Of a DNA stretch of 23,264 bases, positions 6,659 through 14,272 are shown in pieces; position 1 is the stretch's first letter, and every line of letters starts with the position of its first letter. The stretch is from Dorea sp. CAG:317 (GTDB lineage: Bacteria; Bacillota; Clostridia; Lachnospirales; Lachnospiraceae), in contig FR892668.1 in the NCBI GenBank assembly GCA_000433535.1, forward strand, positions 1 to 23,264, written 5' to 3'. The position numbers were made by a program, and so were the translations under genes. Under the pieces are notes generated by a model, which searched no databases, was not told the origin of the DNA, and worked only from the letters and a program-made list of their open reading frames with translations.

Positions 6659-7747
6659 ATGAGAAAAATATGTTTGGTTGATTTTGATATGTCTGTGACC
6701 GGCGGTGTAGAGCAGGTGACATCGGAACTTCTCAATGAACTTTGCAAGAACTATGAAGTGTATCTCTACGAGATCAATAGTAATGGCGTCCCTGCATATG
6801 ATCTTGATCCGCGTGTAAAATATATTAGAGGAGTACAAGGACAGGTGCGTCTAAGAGGAATGATTACAGGAACTTTCCGAAGATTCATTCATCTGGTAAA
6901 AAATCGTAACATAGATACAGTGATGTTAATGGGAAACTATCCGGCACTTATTGTTTCTTTCACTCGATTTTTTACAAAAGCTAAGTACATATATTGTGAT
7001 CATGGAGGACTGATGAATCAGTGGCATCAAAAGGATATTACTGCAATTCGTTTCTGGAGTGCATGTGTGGCACATAAAGTAGTAGTTCTCACAGAGAAGA
7101 CAAGAAGAGACTATATAGAGAAGTTCCATTTGAAAGAAAATAAAGTAGAGTGTATCTATAACTGGATTGCGGAAGAGATCGGAGAAGCAAAGAAATCTTA
7201 TGATTGTTCATCAAAGAAAATTCTGACAGTTGGAAGACTAGGAAAAGAAAAAGGGTATGATCTGTTAGTGGAAGTGGCGAAGAAGATACTTCCAACGCAT
7301 CAAGACTGGCAGTGGCATGTCTATGGCTCGGGAGAAATGCGACAAATGTTGGAGGAAAAGATTGAGGAATATCGTCTTGAAGATCAGCTTATTTTAAAAG
7401 GGAATGTGGACCATGCATACCGCTATTATTCAGACTATGCATTTCTCGTACTCCCATCTTATCGAGAGGGTCTTCCATTGGTATTATTGGAAGCGTTAGA
7501 ACTCGGCCTTCCAATGGTCAGTTTTGATATTGAAACGGGGCCGAATGAGATTATAGAGGATGGGAAGAATGGTTATCTGATTCCACCTTATGATTTAGAG
7601 CAAATGGGACAACGCATGACAGAACTTATGGAAGATGCGTCAAGGAGAAAAGCTTTTTCGACTTACGAAGGGAACAAAGATAAATTTAGTAAAAATACGA
7701 TTCTGAAACAGTGGATTCGATTAATTGAGGGATTACATGAGAAATAA
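6659..7747 (+). CDS. GT4 family glycosyltransferase
   Basis: Retaining GT-B glycosyltransferase expected to extend the polysaccharide repeat unit. The N-terminal acceptor domain begins with a strand and the glycine turn in MSVTGGVEQVTSEL (11-24); the C-terminal donor domain starts with ILTVGRLGKEKGYDLL (188-203) and has YGSGEMR (222-228) and the family E-x7-E signature in YREGLPLVLLEALE (268-281), with E270 and E278 as the two glutamates. Length 362 residues is standard. AGGTGAG sits at 6649-6655, a modest ribosome binding site, and the gene starts 8 bases after the preceding GT2. Its 3' end overlaps the flippase start by 11 bases. Soluble or peripheral membrane protein; the sugar transferred cannot be read from the sequence. 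Confidence 0.87.
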   Translation: MRKICLVDFDMSVTGGVEQVTSELLNELCKNYEVYLYEINSNGVPAYDLDPRVKYIRGVQGQVRLRGMITGTFRRFIHLVKNRNIDTVMLMGNYPALIVSFTRFFTKAKYIYCDHGGLMNQWHQKDITAIRFWSACVAHKVVVLTEKTRRDYIEKFHLKENKVECIYNWIAEEIGEAKKSYDCSSKKILTVGRLGKEKGYDLLVEVAKKILPTHQDWQWHVYGSGEMRQMLEEKIEEYRLEDQLILKGNVDHAYRYYSDYAFLVLPSYREGLPLVLLEALELGLPMVSFDIETGPNEIIEDGKNGYLIPPYDLEQMGQRMTELMEDASRRKAFSTYEGNKDKFSKNTILKQWIRLIEGLHEK

Positions 7748-9248
7748 ACAGGCTGCAAAAAACATGCTTGCAAATCTGTTCTTGCAGGTCATTATATTTT
7801 TATCAGGAATTATACTGCCAAGATTCTTTCTTAAGGAATATGGTTCTAGTGTAAACGGTATGGTGACCTCTATCAACCAGTTCCTTATATATTTGGGGCT
7901 TGCAGAGGCTGGGGTGGGAACTGCATCGGTGGTGGCATTGTATGGACCGCTGGCAAGAGAAGATCAGGCAGAAGTCAATAGCATATTGTCCGCTTCAAGG
8001 AGATTTTATAATAGGTCTGGATATTTGTTTGGAGCATTAGTGGCAGGCTTTGCGTTCGTGTATCCGTATTTAATTACCGGACAGTTGGACGCAGGATTGG
8101 TAAGAATGATGGTTCTTGTTCTTGCCAGCAGTACACTGGTGGATTATTTTCTGCTTGGGAAATATAAAGTTTTACTGACCGCAAATCAGCAAGGCTATGT
8201 GGTTGCTTATGTGCAGGCAATCGGTACAGCACTGAATATGGCGGTGAGTATCCTGTTGATTTCTCTTCACATGCCGGTATTGTTCGTGAAAGCTATGGCA
8301 ACAGTTATTTATATTTTGCGATTTTTCTTTGTACGTGCATATGTACATAAGAATTATAAAGAGACAGATTTCCATGCAGTTCCTAAAATGGATGGGCTGA
8401 ATCAGAGAAGTGCAGCGCTTCTTCATCAGATTGTCGGTGTAATCGTAAATAATACAGATGTCGTATTGCTTACAGTTTGTCTTGGCAGCAGATCGTTGAT
8501 TGAAGTCAGTGTGTATGGAATTTATAATATGGTAGTTTATGCTGTGAATCTTATGATGACGTCATTTTCCAATGGTCTGACAGCAGGCTTTGGAGAAGTA
8601 ATATCAAAGAAGGAAACAGACGTTTTGAAACGTAGTTTTTCTAATTTTGAATATTTGTATATGATGGTTTTATTTTGGGTATTTGCATGTATGATGGTGT
8701 TGTTGATACCATTTGTTATGGTTTATACGGCAGATGTATCGGACGCAAATTACATCCGACCGTTATCCGCCGTTTTCTTTACTCTTTTGATACTTTTGCA
8801 GAATATTAGAATTCCGGGTCTTACAATTATTTGTGCGGCAGGACATTTTAAGGAGACACGGCGTCAGGCAATTTTAGAGGCAGTGATTAACATTGTTGTA
8901 TCGCTGATCTTTGTTTGGAATTATGGGATTAATGGAGTATTATTTGGGACTCTTTGTTCTTATGGATATCGTTCGTTGGATGTTATTTTTTATAATCGGA
9001 AGTTTTTTGTTTCAGGGACAGGGCAGAATACATTTCGAAGAGTATTGCGCAACATGGTGGTTTCAGGTGTTGCAATCGCGATTGGTTTTGGATTTGTACC
9101 ACAACAGATGAATTCTTTCTTGCAATGGATATTTTATGCAATAGGAATAGCCGCTGTTTCAGGGGGATTGTTAGTCGTTGTGAATTATTTTTGTGAAAGA
9201 CAGGAATTTCAGGATATGTTGCAGAGGATAAAAAGCATTGGGCATTAA
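7737..9248 (+). CDS. Wzx-type oligosaccharide flippase (polysaccharide biosynthesis membrane protein)
   Basis: Multi-pass membrane protein of the MOP exporter superfamily expected to flip the undecaprenyl-linked repeat unit to the outer membrane face. It is 503 residues with about 12-14 hydrophobic segments spread over its length, beginning with a short Lys/Arg N-terminus and the segment near residues 10-30, and containing NGMVTSINQFLIYLGLAEAG (around 40-60), typical of the family's first cytoplasmic loop. Two starts are possible: TTG at 7725 or ATG at 7737. I prefer the ATG because GAGGG at 7727-7731 fits as its ribosome binding site and the family usually starts just before the RNKQAAKNML stretch. 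It overlaps the GT4 gene by 11 bases, suggesting coupled translation. No Wzy polymerase accompanies it in the window. Confidence 0.85.
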   Translation: MRNKQAAKNMLANLFLQVIIFLSGIILPRFFLKEYGSSVNGMVTSINQFLIYLGLAEAGVGTASVVALYGPLAREDQAEVNSILSASRRFYNRSGYLFGALVAGFAFVYPYLITGQLDAGLVRMMVLVLASSTLVDYFLLGKYKVLLTANQQGYVVAYVQAIGTALNMAVSILLISLHMPVLFVKAMATVIYILRFFFVRAYVHKNYKETDFHAVPKMDGLNQRSAALLHQIVGVIVNNTDVVLLTVCLGSRSLIEVSVYGIYNMVVYAVNLMMTSFSNGLTAGFGEVISKKETDVLKRSFSNFEYLYMMVLFWVFACMMVLLIPFVMVYTADVSDANYIRPLSAVFFTLLILLQNIRIPGLTIICAAGHFKETRRQAILEAVINIVVSLIFVWNYGINGVLFGTLCSYGYRSLDVIFYNRKFFVSGTGQNTFRRVLRNMVVSGVAIAIGFGFVPQQMNSFLQWIFYAIGIAAVSGGLLVVVNYFCERQEFQDMLQRIKSIGH

Positions 9249-9261
9249 GGAGAGGATATTT

Positions 9262-10368
9262 ATGTATGATTATCTTATCGTTGGATCGGGACTGTACGGA
9301 GCCGTTTTTGCACATGAAGCAAAGAAGTTAGGAAAGAAATGTCTGGTAGTGGAAAAACGGAGCCACATTGCTGGAAATATCTATACAAAAGAGATCGAAG
9401 GGATCCAAGTGCATCAATATGGTGCACACATTTTCCATACAAGTAATAAGAAAGTCTGGGAGTATATTCAACAATTTGCAGAATTTAACAGATATACGAA
9501 TAGTCCTGTCGCATATTATAAAGGAGAGATTTATAATATGCCCTTTAATATGAATACTTTCCATAAGATCTGGGGGGTAATTACGCCTAAGGAGGCGAAA
9601 GAGAAGATTCAGGAGCAGATTAGAAAATATGGAGTGAAAGAACCAAAGAATCTGGAAGAACAGGCGATTAACCTTGTGGGAAAAGATATTTACGAAATTC
9701 TTGTAAAAGGCTATACGGAGAAGCAGTGGGGACGTTCTGCCACAGAATTGCCGCCACAGATTATAAAGAGACTGCCGGTGCGTATGACCTATGATAATAA
9801 CTACTTTAATGATCTTTATCAGGGAATACCAGTTGGAGGCTATACGCAGATCATAGAAAAAATGCTGGATGGTGTGGAAGTACGCCTGAATGTGGATTAT
9901 TTAGAACACAAAAAAGAACTGGATGCCATATGTAAAAAAATTATTTATACTGGTCCTATAGATGCTTATTTTAGCTATAAATATGGAGAGCTTGAATACC
10001 GTTCTGTAAGATTTGAGACAGAAATATTAGATGAAGAGAATTATCAAGGTGACGCGGTGGTAAATTATACTGATTATGAAGTCCCATATACAAGAATTAT
10101 TGAACATAAGCATTTTGAGTTTGGAACACAGCCTAAGACAGTGATTTCCAGAGAATATTCTGCAGAATGGAAATTAGGAGAAGAACCATATTATCCGGTA
10201 AATGATGAAAAAAACAATAAGTTGTACCAGAAATATGCAGATGACGCTGCAAAAGAAGAAAAGGTAATCTTCGGTGGGAGACTTGGGAAATATAAATATT
10301 ACGATATGCACCACGTGGTGGAAGAAGCCCTAAAATGTGCGGGAGAAGAGCTGGGTTGCAATTTTTGA
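9262..10368 (+). CDS. glf: UDP-galactopyranose mutase
   Basis: Flavoenzyme converting UDP-galactopyranose to UDP-galactofuranose, the donor for galactofuranose in cell-surface glycans. The FAD-binding fold is at the N-terminus: YDYLIVGSGLYG (2-13, GxGxxG), then VVEKRSHIAGNIYT with the glutamate that holds the ribose. Further family blocks are HQYGAHIFHT (51-60), VKGYTEKQWG, LPVRMTYDNNYF and the C-terminal FGGRLGKYKYYDMHH flavin-contact motif. Length 368 residues is essentially that of well studied bacterial enzymes. The frame extends upstream to 9238, but AAGGAGAGG at 9247-9255 places the start at ATG 9262, giving the family N-terminus. It implies that the product of the flanking glycosyltransferases contains galactofuranose. 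Soluble cytoplasmic homodimer in the family. Confidence 0.95.
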   Translation: MYDYLIVGSGLYGAVFAHEAKKLGKKCLVVEKRSHIAGNIYTKEIEGIQVHQYGAHIFHTSNKKVWEYIQQFAEFNRYTNSPVAYYKGEIYNMPFNMNTFHKIWGVITPKEAKEKIQEQIRKYGVKEPKNLEEQAINLVGKDIYEILVKGYTEKQWGRSATELPPQIIKRLPVRMTYDNNYFNDLYQGIPVGGYTQIIEKMLDGVEVRLNVDYLEHKKELDAICKKIIYTGPIDAYFSYKYGELEYRSVRFETEILDEENYQGDAVVNYTDYEVPYTRIIEHKHFEFGTQPKTVISREYSAEWKLGEEPYYPVNDEKNNKLYQKYADDAAKEEKVIFGGRLGKYKYYDMHHVVEEALKCAGEELGCNF

Positions 10369-10387
10369 CAAAATATAGTAGTATAAT
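10356..10387 (+). promoter_or_regulatory. Possible promoter of the second LCP gene
   Basis: A perfect TATAAT stands at 10382-10387, 37 bases before the LCP start. The best -35 choices are imperfectly spaced: TTGCAA at 10356-10361 (20 bases) or the consensus TTGACA at 10365-10370 (only 11 bases). The -10 is convincing by itself; the -35 assignment is uncertain. Confidence 0.35.
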
Positions 10388-10423
10388 GTAGATATTGACA
10401 CGGAAGAAGGAAAGAGGCTGGTT

Positions 10424-11599
10424 ATGTCGAAAAAAAAGAAACAGCTAAAAGCCGTTCAAGCTGCAAAAATGAGAAAAAAGCGCAGAAATAAAAGGAGAAA
10501 GAGAATTTTTGTGCTTACCGCAGAAGTAATCATTTTGACATTTCTTCTGGGGACAGCTTATGTGATGGCAAAATATGATAAAATTCAACGAGTGGAGATT
10601 GACAGCGAGAACGTTACGGTTAATGAGGGCGCTGTAAAAGAAGGATATACGACGGTTGCTCTGTTTGGAGGAGACTCCAGAGAAGGTCAGCTTGGTGCCG
10701 GTACGCATGCAGATACAATTATTATTGCATCTATTGATAACAAAACAAAGGAAATCCGTTTAGTATCGATCTATCGAGACACGTTCCTGAAGCAAAAGGA
10801 TGATAAGTATAATAAGGCAAATTCTGCATATTTCCGGGGTGGACCGGAGGAAGCAATCAGTATGCTCAACGAGAATCTGGATTTAGATATTGAAGATTAT
10901 GTAACAGTGGATTTTAAAGCACTTGTTGATACCATTGATTTAATGGGCGGAATTGAAATAGATATTCAAGAAGAAGAAGTGCAGTATATGAACGAGTTCC
11001 TTCAGGAGACTGCCGATGTAGCAGGAACAGAGGCGAACTTTATCGAGCATGCAGGGGAACAAAAGTTAGATGGAGCGCAGGCAGTTACGTATGCTCGTAT
11101 TCGTTCTACTGCTGGTGGGGACTATAAGAGAACAGAAAGACAAAGACTCGTTATTGAGAAAATTTTCGAAAAAGCGGTTAAGACGAAAATTAGCACGATT
11201 AATAAAATTATTGATAAAGTATTTGAACAGGTATCCACAAGTTTTTCTTTAAAAGAAGCGTTGGGACTTGCAGCTGGGGTTGCAGATTATCAGTTGGGAG
11301 AAACAGCAGGGTTCCCATTCGAGAAGCAGGATGATGTGAGATACAAAAATTGTGGAAGTGTTGTCGTTGCTCAAGGTCTTGCAGAAAATGTACAGGAACT
11401 TCATACCTTCCTGTATCCGAATGAAGAGGAAAAGCCGGTATCTGATACTGTTCAACAGATTTCAGATGATATTGCCTATCTGACTGGCGTTACAAGACCG
11501 AAGGAATTAGATGAGGAGAAGACCGAGGGAGAAGAGACTTCTGATACCTCTGTAGGGGAAGAAATGACTTCCGAAGAGGTTGATTCCGAAGAACAATAA
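10424..11599 (+). CDS. Second LytR-CpsA-Psr (LCP) family glycopolymer transferase
   Basis: Paralogue of the LCP protein at 4214. It has a very basic cytoplasmic N-terminus (Lys/Arg-rich 1-27), one membrane segment (about 28-49) and an extracellular LCP domain with FGGDSREGQL (81-90), SIYRDTFL (115-122) and TYARIRSTAGGD followed by RTERQR (222-240). Expected to attach the lipid-linked polymer made by the preceding genes to peptidoglycan. Unlike the first copy, its C-terminus (about 360-391) is short and Glu/Ser/Thr-rich instead of Gly/Asn-rich. Length 391 residues is typical. The two copies match closely in the catalytic core, suggesting duplication with divergence in the tail; they may serve different polymers or partly replace each other. 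It starts 55 bases after glf, with a likely promoter between. Confidence 0.9.
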   Translation: MSKKKKQLKAVQAAKMRKKRRNKRRKRIFVLTAEVIILTFLLGTAYVMAKYDKIQRVEIDSENVTVNEGAVKEGYTTVALFGGDSREGQLGAGTHADTIIIASIDNKTKEIRLVSIYRDTFLKQKDDKYNKANSAYFRGGPEEAISMLNENLDLDIEDYVTVDFKALVDTIDLMGGIEIDIQEEEVQYMNEFLQETADVAGTEANFIEHAGEQKLDGAQAVTYARIRSTAGGDYKRTERQRLVIEKIFEKAVKTKISTINKIIDKVFEQVSTSFSLKEALGLAAGVADYQLGETAGFPFEKQDDVRYKNCGSVVVAQGLAENVQELHTFLYPNEEEKPVSDTVQQISDDIAYLTGVTRPKELDEEKTEGEETSDTSVGEEMTSEEVDSEEQ

Positions 11600-11659
11600 A
11601 GTTCTATCGCTTAACATATGAAAATATACTATGGAAAAACATAGGAGGAAAAAACAATC

Positions 11660-13174
11660 ATGAAATTAATGAAGAAAATTAGTGCAATTGTATTAAGTCT
11701 TTGTCTGTGCATCCCTTGTTTCTCACTGGTTGCGCATGCGGCAGACGGCAAGATTTCTTTTACAGATCCGGAGACGGCAGTCGGAGAGATGGTGGAGGTA
11801 AAGTGTGTACTTCGTTCTTCCGGCAGCAGTATGGGAGACATAGAAGTACAGCTTGCTTTTGACAGTGAATATTTAAGCTTCCAGTCCGGTGACGGTGTGG
11901 AAGCGGCAGACGGAAGTCTGACGTACAAAGGGGACGGCGGTTCTTCTGAAGTTTCCTTTACAATGACTTTCCAGGCGTTAAAAGAAGGCGAGACAAAGAT
12001 TACAGTGAACAGCTCTTCGGTCGCATCTGGAAATGGCGGTACTTTGACACTTACAGAAGGAAATTCTACGATTAAGATTGCCGAAGGTGATCCGTCTAAG
12101 ATTGTTCAGACAGAAACGACATCCACGGGGGCAGGAGATAAAGAAGTAGAAGTAAACGGGGGAAAATATACGCTGACAGATACTTTTGCTGATGCGGATA
12201 TTCCGGCAGGCTATTCCAAGACAACCGTTTCTCTGGACGGAGAAGACCGTCAGATGGTAGCGAATGAATCCGGAGCAGTTACACTTGGCTATTTGAAGGA
12301 TGCAGACGGTGTAGGCGATTTCTTCCTATACAACACAGAGAACGCCACATTTGCACCTTACGAGGAAGTGGCTATCTCTGATACAACTTCTATTATTGTG
12401 CTCAGTGATACTTCTGATGTGAAGCTTCCAAAACATTACAAGGAAGCAAAGCTTACATTAAATGAGAAGGAATTCCCGGTATGGCAGGATAGCAGTAAAG
12501 AAGATACTTATGTGATCTATGCGATGAATAATAATGGCGAGACGGGATATTATCAGTATGATCCGAATGAAAATACATACCAGAGAGTTGAGATCAATTC
12601 GACGGATGAGGATGCTGCCAAGAAGAGTACAGGAATTCTCGGTAAAATTCAGAATTTCATCGAGAAGCACCTTGCATTGATCGTGCTGGTTGGCGGTCTT
12701 GGAGCTATAATTATTCTTGTTGTGTTGATCGTGCTTGGGGTAAAACTTCATAACCGCAATGCGGAGTTGGATGAGTTATATGATGAGTATGGTATCGACG
12801 AAGAAGAGGATGAACCAGAAGAGCCTGTGAAAGAGAAGAAGGGCGGTTTGTTCGGCAAACGTAAGAAAGACGAAGACGAGTTTGAAGAATACGAAGAGGA
12901 TTCTTTTGACGAAGATGACTTTGAAGACGATTATGAAGACGAATACGAAGACGACTTTGAAGATGATTTCGAAGATGATTTCGGGCGTGAAGATCGTTTC
13001 GATACTGTAGAATTGTCAAGCTTTGAAGCGGATGAAGATGTGTTCGCTGGCTATGACAGAAGAGAAGAACTGACCATTGACGATTTGGATGATCTTCTTG
13101 GAGAACAGCCGAAGAAACGTGGTCATATCGAAGCAGATGATGCGTTTAAGGTAGATTTCATTGATCTGGACTAA
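11660..13174 (+). CDS. Secreted cohesin-like single-pass membrane protein with acidic cytoplasmic tail
   Basis: Function not recognised. Residues 1-27 form a clear signal peptide (MKLMKK, hydrophobic core, cleavage after AHA). About 28-142 resembles a cohesin-type beta-sandwich: FTDPETAVGEMVEVKCVL, an internal VQLAFDSEYLSF and SFTMTFQALKEGETKI. Residues 150-325 are an unassigned extracellular region. A strong membrane segment lies at about 338-362, followed by a cytoplasmic tail: an acidic stretch (370-389), a basic patch KEKKGGLFGKRKK (391-403), then an Asp/Glu/Phe/Tyr stretch (404-451) and a final part with ELTIDDLDDLLGE. The topology is outside-to-inside, like a receptor or scaffold. AGGAGG precedes the ATG. 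Its position directly after an LCP gene and before a terminator suggests an envelope role. No dockerin or cellulosome gene is present nearby, so cellulosome function is not implied. Confidence 0.75.
   Translation: MKLMKKISAIVLSLCLCIPCFSLVAHAADGKISFTDPETAVGEMVEVKCVLRSSGSSMGDIEVQLAFDSEYLSFQSGDGVEAADGSLTYKGDGGSSEVSFTMTFQALKEGETKITVNSSSVASGNGGTLTLTEGNSTIKIAEGDPSKIVQTETTSTGAGDKEVEVNGGKYTLTDTFADADIPAGYSKTTVSLDGEDRQMVANESGAVTLGYLKDADGVGDFFLYNTENATFAPYEEVAISDTTSIIVLSDTSDVKLPKHYKEAKLTLNEKEFPVWQDSSKEDTYVIYAMNNNGETGYYQYDPNENTYQRVEINSTDEDAAKKSTGILGKIQNFIEKHLALIVLVGGLGAIIILVVLIVLGVKLHNRNAELDELYDEYGIDEEEDEPEEPVKEKKGGLFGKRKKDEDEFEEYEEDSFDEDDFEDDYEDEYEDDFEDDFEDDFGREDRFDTVELSSFEADEDVFAGYDRREELTIDDLDDLLGEQPKKRGHIEADDAFKVDFIDLD
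12911..12982 (+). repeat. Six tandem 12-bp units coding for EDDF-like tetrapeptides
   Basis: Six consecutive 12-base units of the form GAAGAyGAnTwy run from 12911 to 12982 and encode EDDF, EDDY, EDEY, EDDF, EDDF, EDDF (residues 418-441 of the cohesin-like protein). The last two units are identical. The unit is a whole number of codons, so changes in copy number would keep the frame and only alter the length of the acidic tail. Confidence 0.85.
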
Positions 13175-13214
13175 GCGTAGTCGAAAGAAATAAAAAGTAA
13201 AAGTATGAAAAAAG

Positions 13215-13262
13215 CGGATTCTCCGAATACGCCGGGTTTTGGCGGTTTGGGGAATCTGTTTT
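13215..13262 (+). terminator. Intrinsic terminator after the cohesin-like gene
   Basis: Bases 13215-13233 pair with 13241-13258 over nearly the whole length, allowing G-U pairs and one bulged A at 13229, with a 7-base gggtttt loop. TTTT at 13259-13262 follows, then gtgtt. This separates the envelope genes from the LRR/VWA/MoxR operon. Confidence 0.65.
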
Positions 13263-13263
13263 G

Positions 13264-13272
13264 TGTTATAAT
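13264..13272 (+). promoter_or_regulatory. Extended -10 promoter of the LRR/VWA/MoxR operon
   Basis: TG at 13264-13265, one base, then a perfect TATAAT at 13267-13272 make an extended -10 element. No good -35 hexamer is found at the normal distance, as is usual for this promoter type. It begins just after the terminator's T-run and lies 28 bases before the LRR gene, whose doubled AAGGAG site is at 13281-13292. Confidence 0.5.
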
Positions 13273-13300
13273 CCGAAAATAAGGAGAAGGAGTTTGTAGT

Positions 13301-14260
13301 ATGGATCAGAGATGTCCGAAAATCTGTTATCAGAAGAAGGAAGATGGTTTGACGGTGACTGCCTGTTATGGCATAGACGGACAGATCTATCTGCCGGATG
13401 AGCTTCGAGGTGAGCCGATTACTGCGATTGCGCCTTATGCGTTCTCTGACCGGGAGCCGGAAGAGGGAGATCTCTGTTGGATGGAGGAAGGGGCAGAAGC
13501 TCTGTCGGGACTTCATCGTCTGAATATGGAGGCGGTAACGGAAATCCGGCTTCCGGGCGGAGTGCGCGAGATTGGCCGGTATGCTTTTTATCGCTGTCGA
13601 AATTTAAGAAAGCTGGTTTTATCGGATGCTCTTCGTGAAATCGGTGGTGGCGCGCTGACCGGATGCCGGATACGGGAAGTAGAGATTCATTTTGCAAATG
13701 GAGAACAATCAGCGCTTCCTTCTATTTTGGATGAAATGCGTTATCGAATTCTGGCAAGACTTTATTATCAGGAAGGGAAGACTGCGCAGGTGCTTTTTCC
13801 TGAGCATTATGAGGAGGCGGTGGAGAATACGCCGGCGCGGATTCTCTATACCAGTCATCATGGGGCGGGAGGATATTACCGTCAGTGTTTTTATAACCGT
13901 GCTCTTGATTACGGGAAGTATGATGAGCTTCTCCCAAGAGCGATTGCAGAGGAGTCGGAAGAAACGGTGCTTCGTCTGGTTCTTGGAAGGCTTCGCTATC
14001 CTTATCAGTTGTCAGCGAAGGCAGAGGAGAGTTATCGGGAGTATCTGACGGGACATCTTAAGACTGCGGCGCGGATGTTAGTGGCGGAGGAAGACATGGA
14101 AGGGCTTCGCTTTTTCTCGGAGAACAATGTATGGACAAGACCGAGTATCAGCGCTGCGCTTGAGCAGGCGGCAGAGTGGAAGAAGACGGAAATTACCGCC
14201 TTACTTACAGAAGAGAAGGCGTTAAAGTTCCGTGTGAAAAAGAAGAGTTTTGAATTATAG
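13301..14260 (+). CDS. Leucine-rich-repeat (BspA-like) protein of unknown function
   Basis: Residues about 27-50 (IYLPDEL-GEPITAIAPYAF) and 79-130 (VTEIRLPGGVREIGRYAF, LRKLVLSDALREIGGGAL) are repeats of the LRR_5/BspA type, which commonly bind proteins. From about 135 to the end the protein is a mainly helical, charged domain without repeats I recognise, resembling ankyrin- or TPR-like helices only in general composition. There is no signal peptide or membrane segment, so unlike most BspA-type proteins it should be cytoplasmic. Length 319 residues. It starts the operon with the VWA gene (12-base gap) and the MoxR gene, and may be the target-recognition or adaptor subunit for them; this role is inferred from position only. 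Confidence 0.72.
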   Translation: MDQRCPKICYQKKEDGLTVTACYGIDGQIYLPDELRGEPITAIAPYAFSDREPEEGDLCWMEEGAEALSGLHRLNMEAVTEIRLPGGVREIGRYAFYRCRNLRKLVLSDALREIGGGALTGCRIREVEIHFANGEQSALPSILDEMRYRILARLYYQEGKTAQVLFPEHYEEAVENTPARILYTSHHGAGGYYRQCFYNRALDYGKYDELLPRAIAEESEETVLRLVLGRLRYPYQLSAKAEESYREYLTGHLKTAARMLVAEEDMEGLRFFSENNVWTRPSISAALEQAAEWKKTEITALLTEEKALKFRVKKKSFEL

Positions 14261-14272
14261 AGAGGAAGAATT

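Noticed and set aside
7725..7736. TTG start four codons earlier for the flippase
   Set aside because: Possible, but the ATG at 7737 has a better placed GAGGG and fits the usual N-terminus.
9238..9261. Eight extra N-terminal codons for glf
   Set aside because: The strong AAGGAGAGG site lies inside them and points to ATG 9262.
10365..10387. Consensus TTGACA with TATAAT as one promoter
   Set aside because: Spacing is only 11 bases, too short for sigma-A; kept only as an uncertain promoter region.
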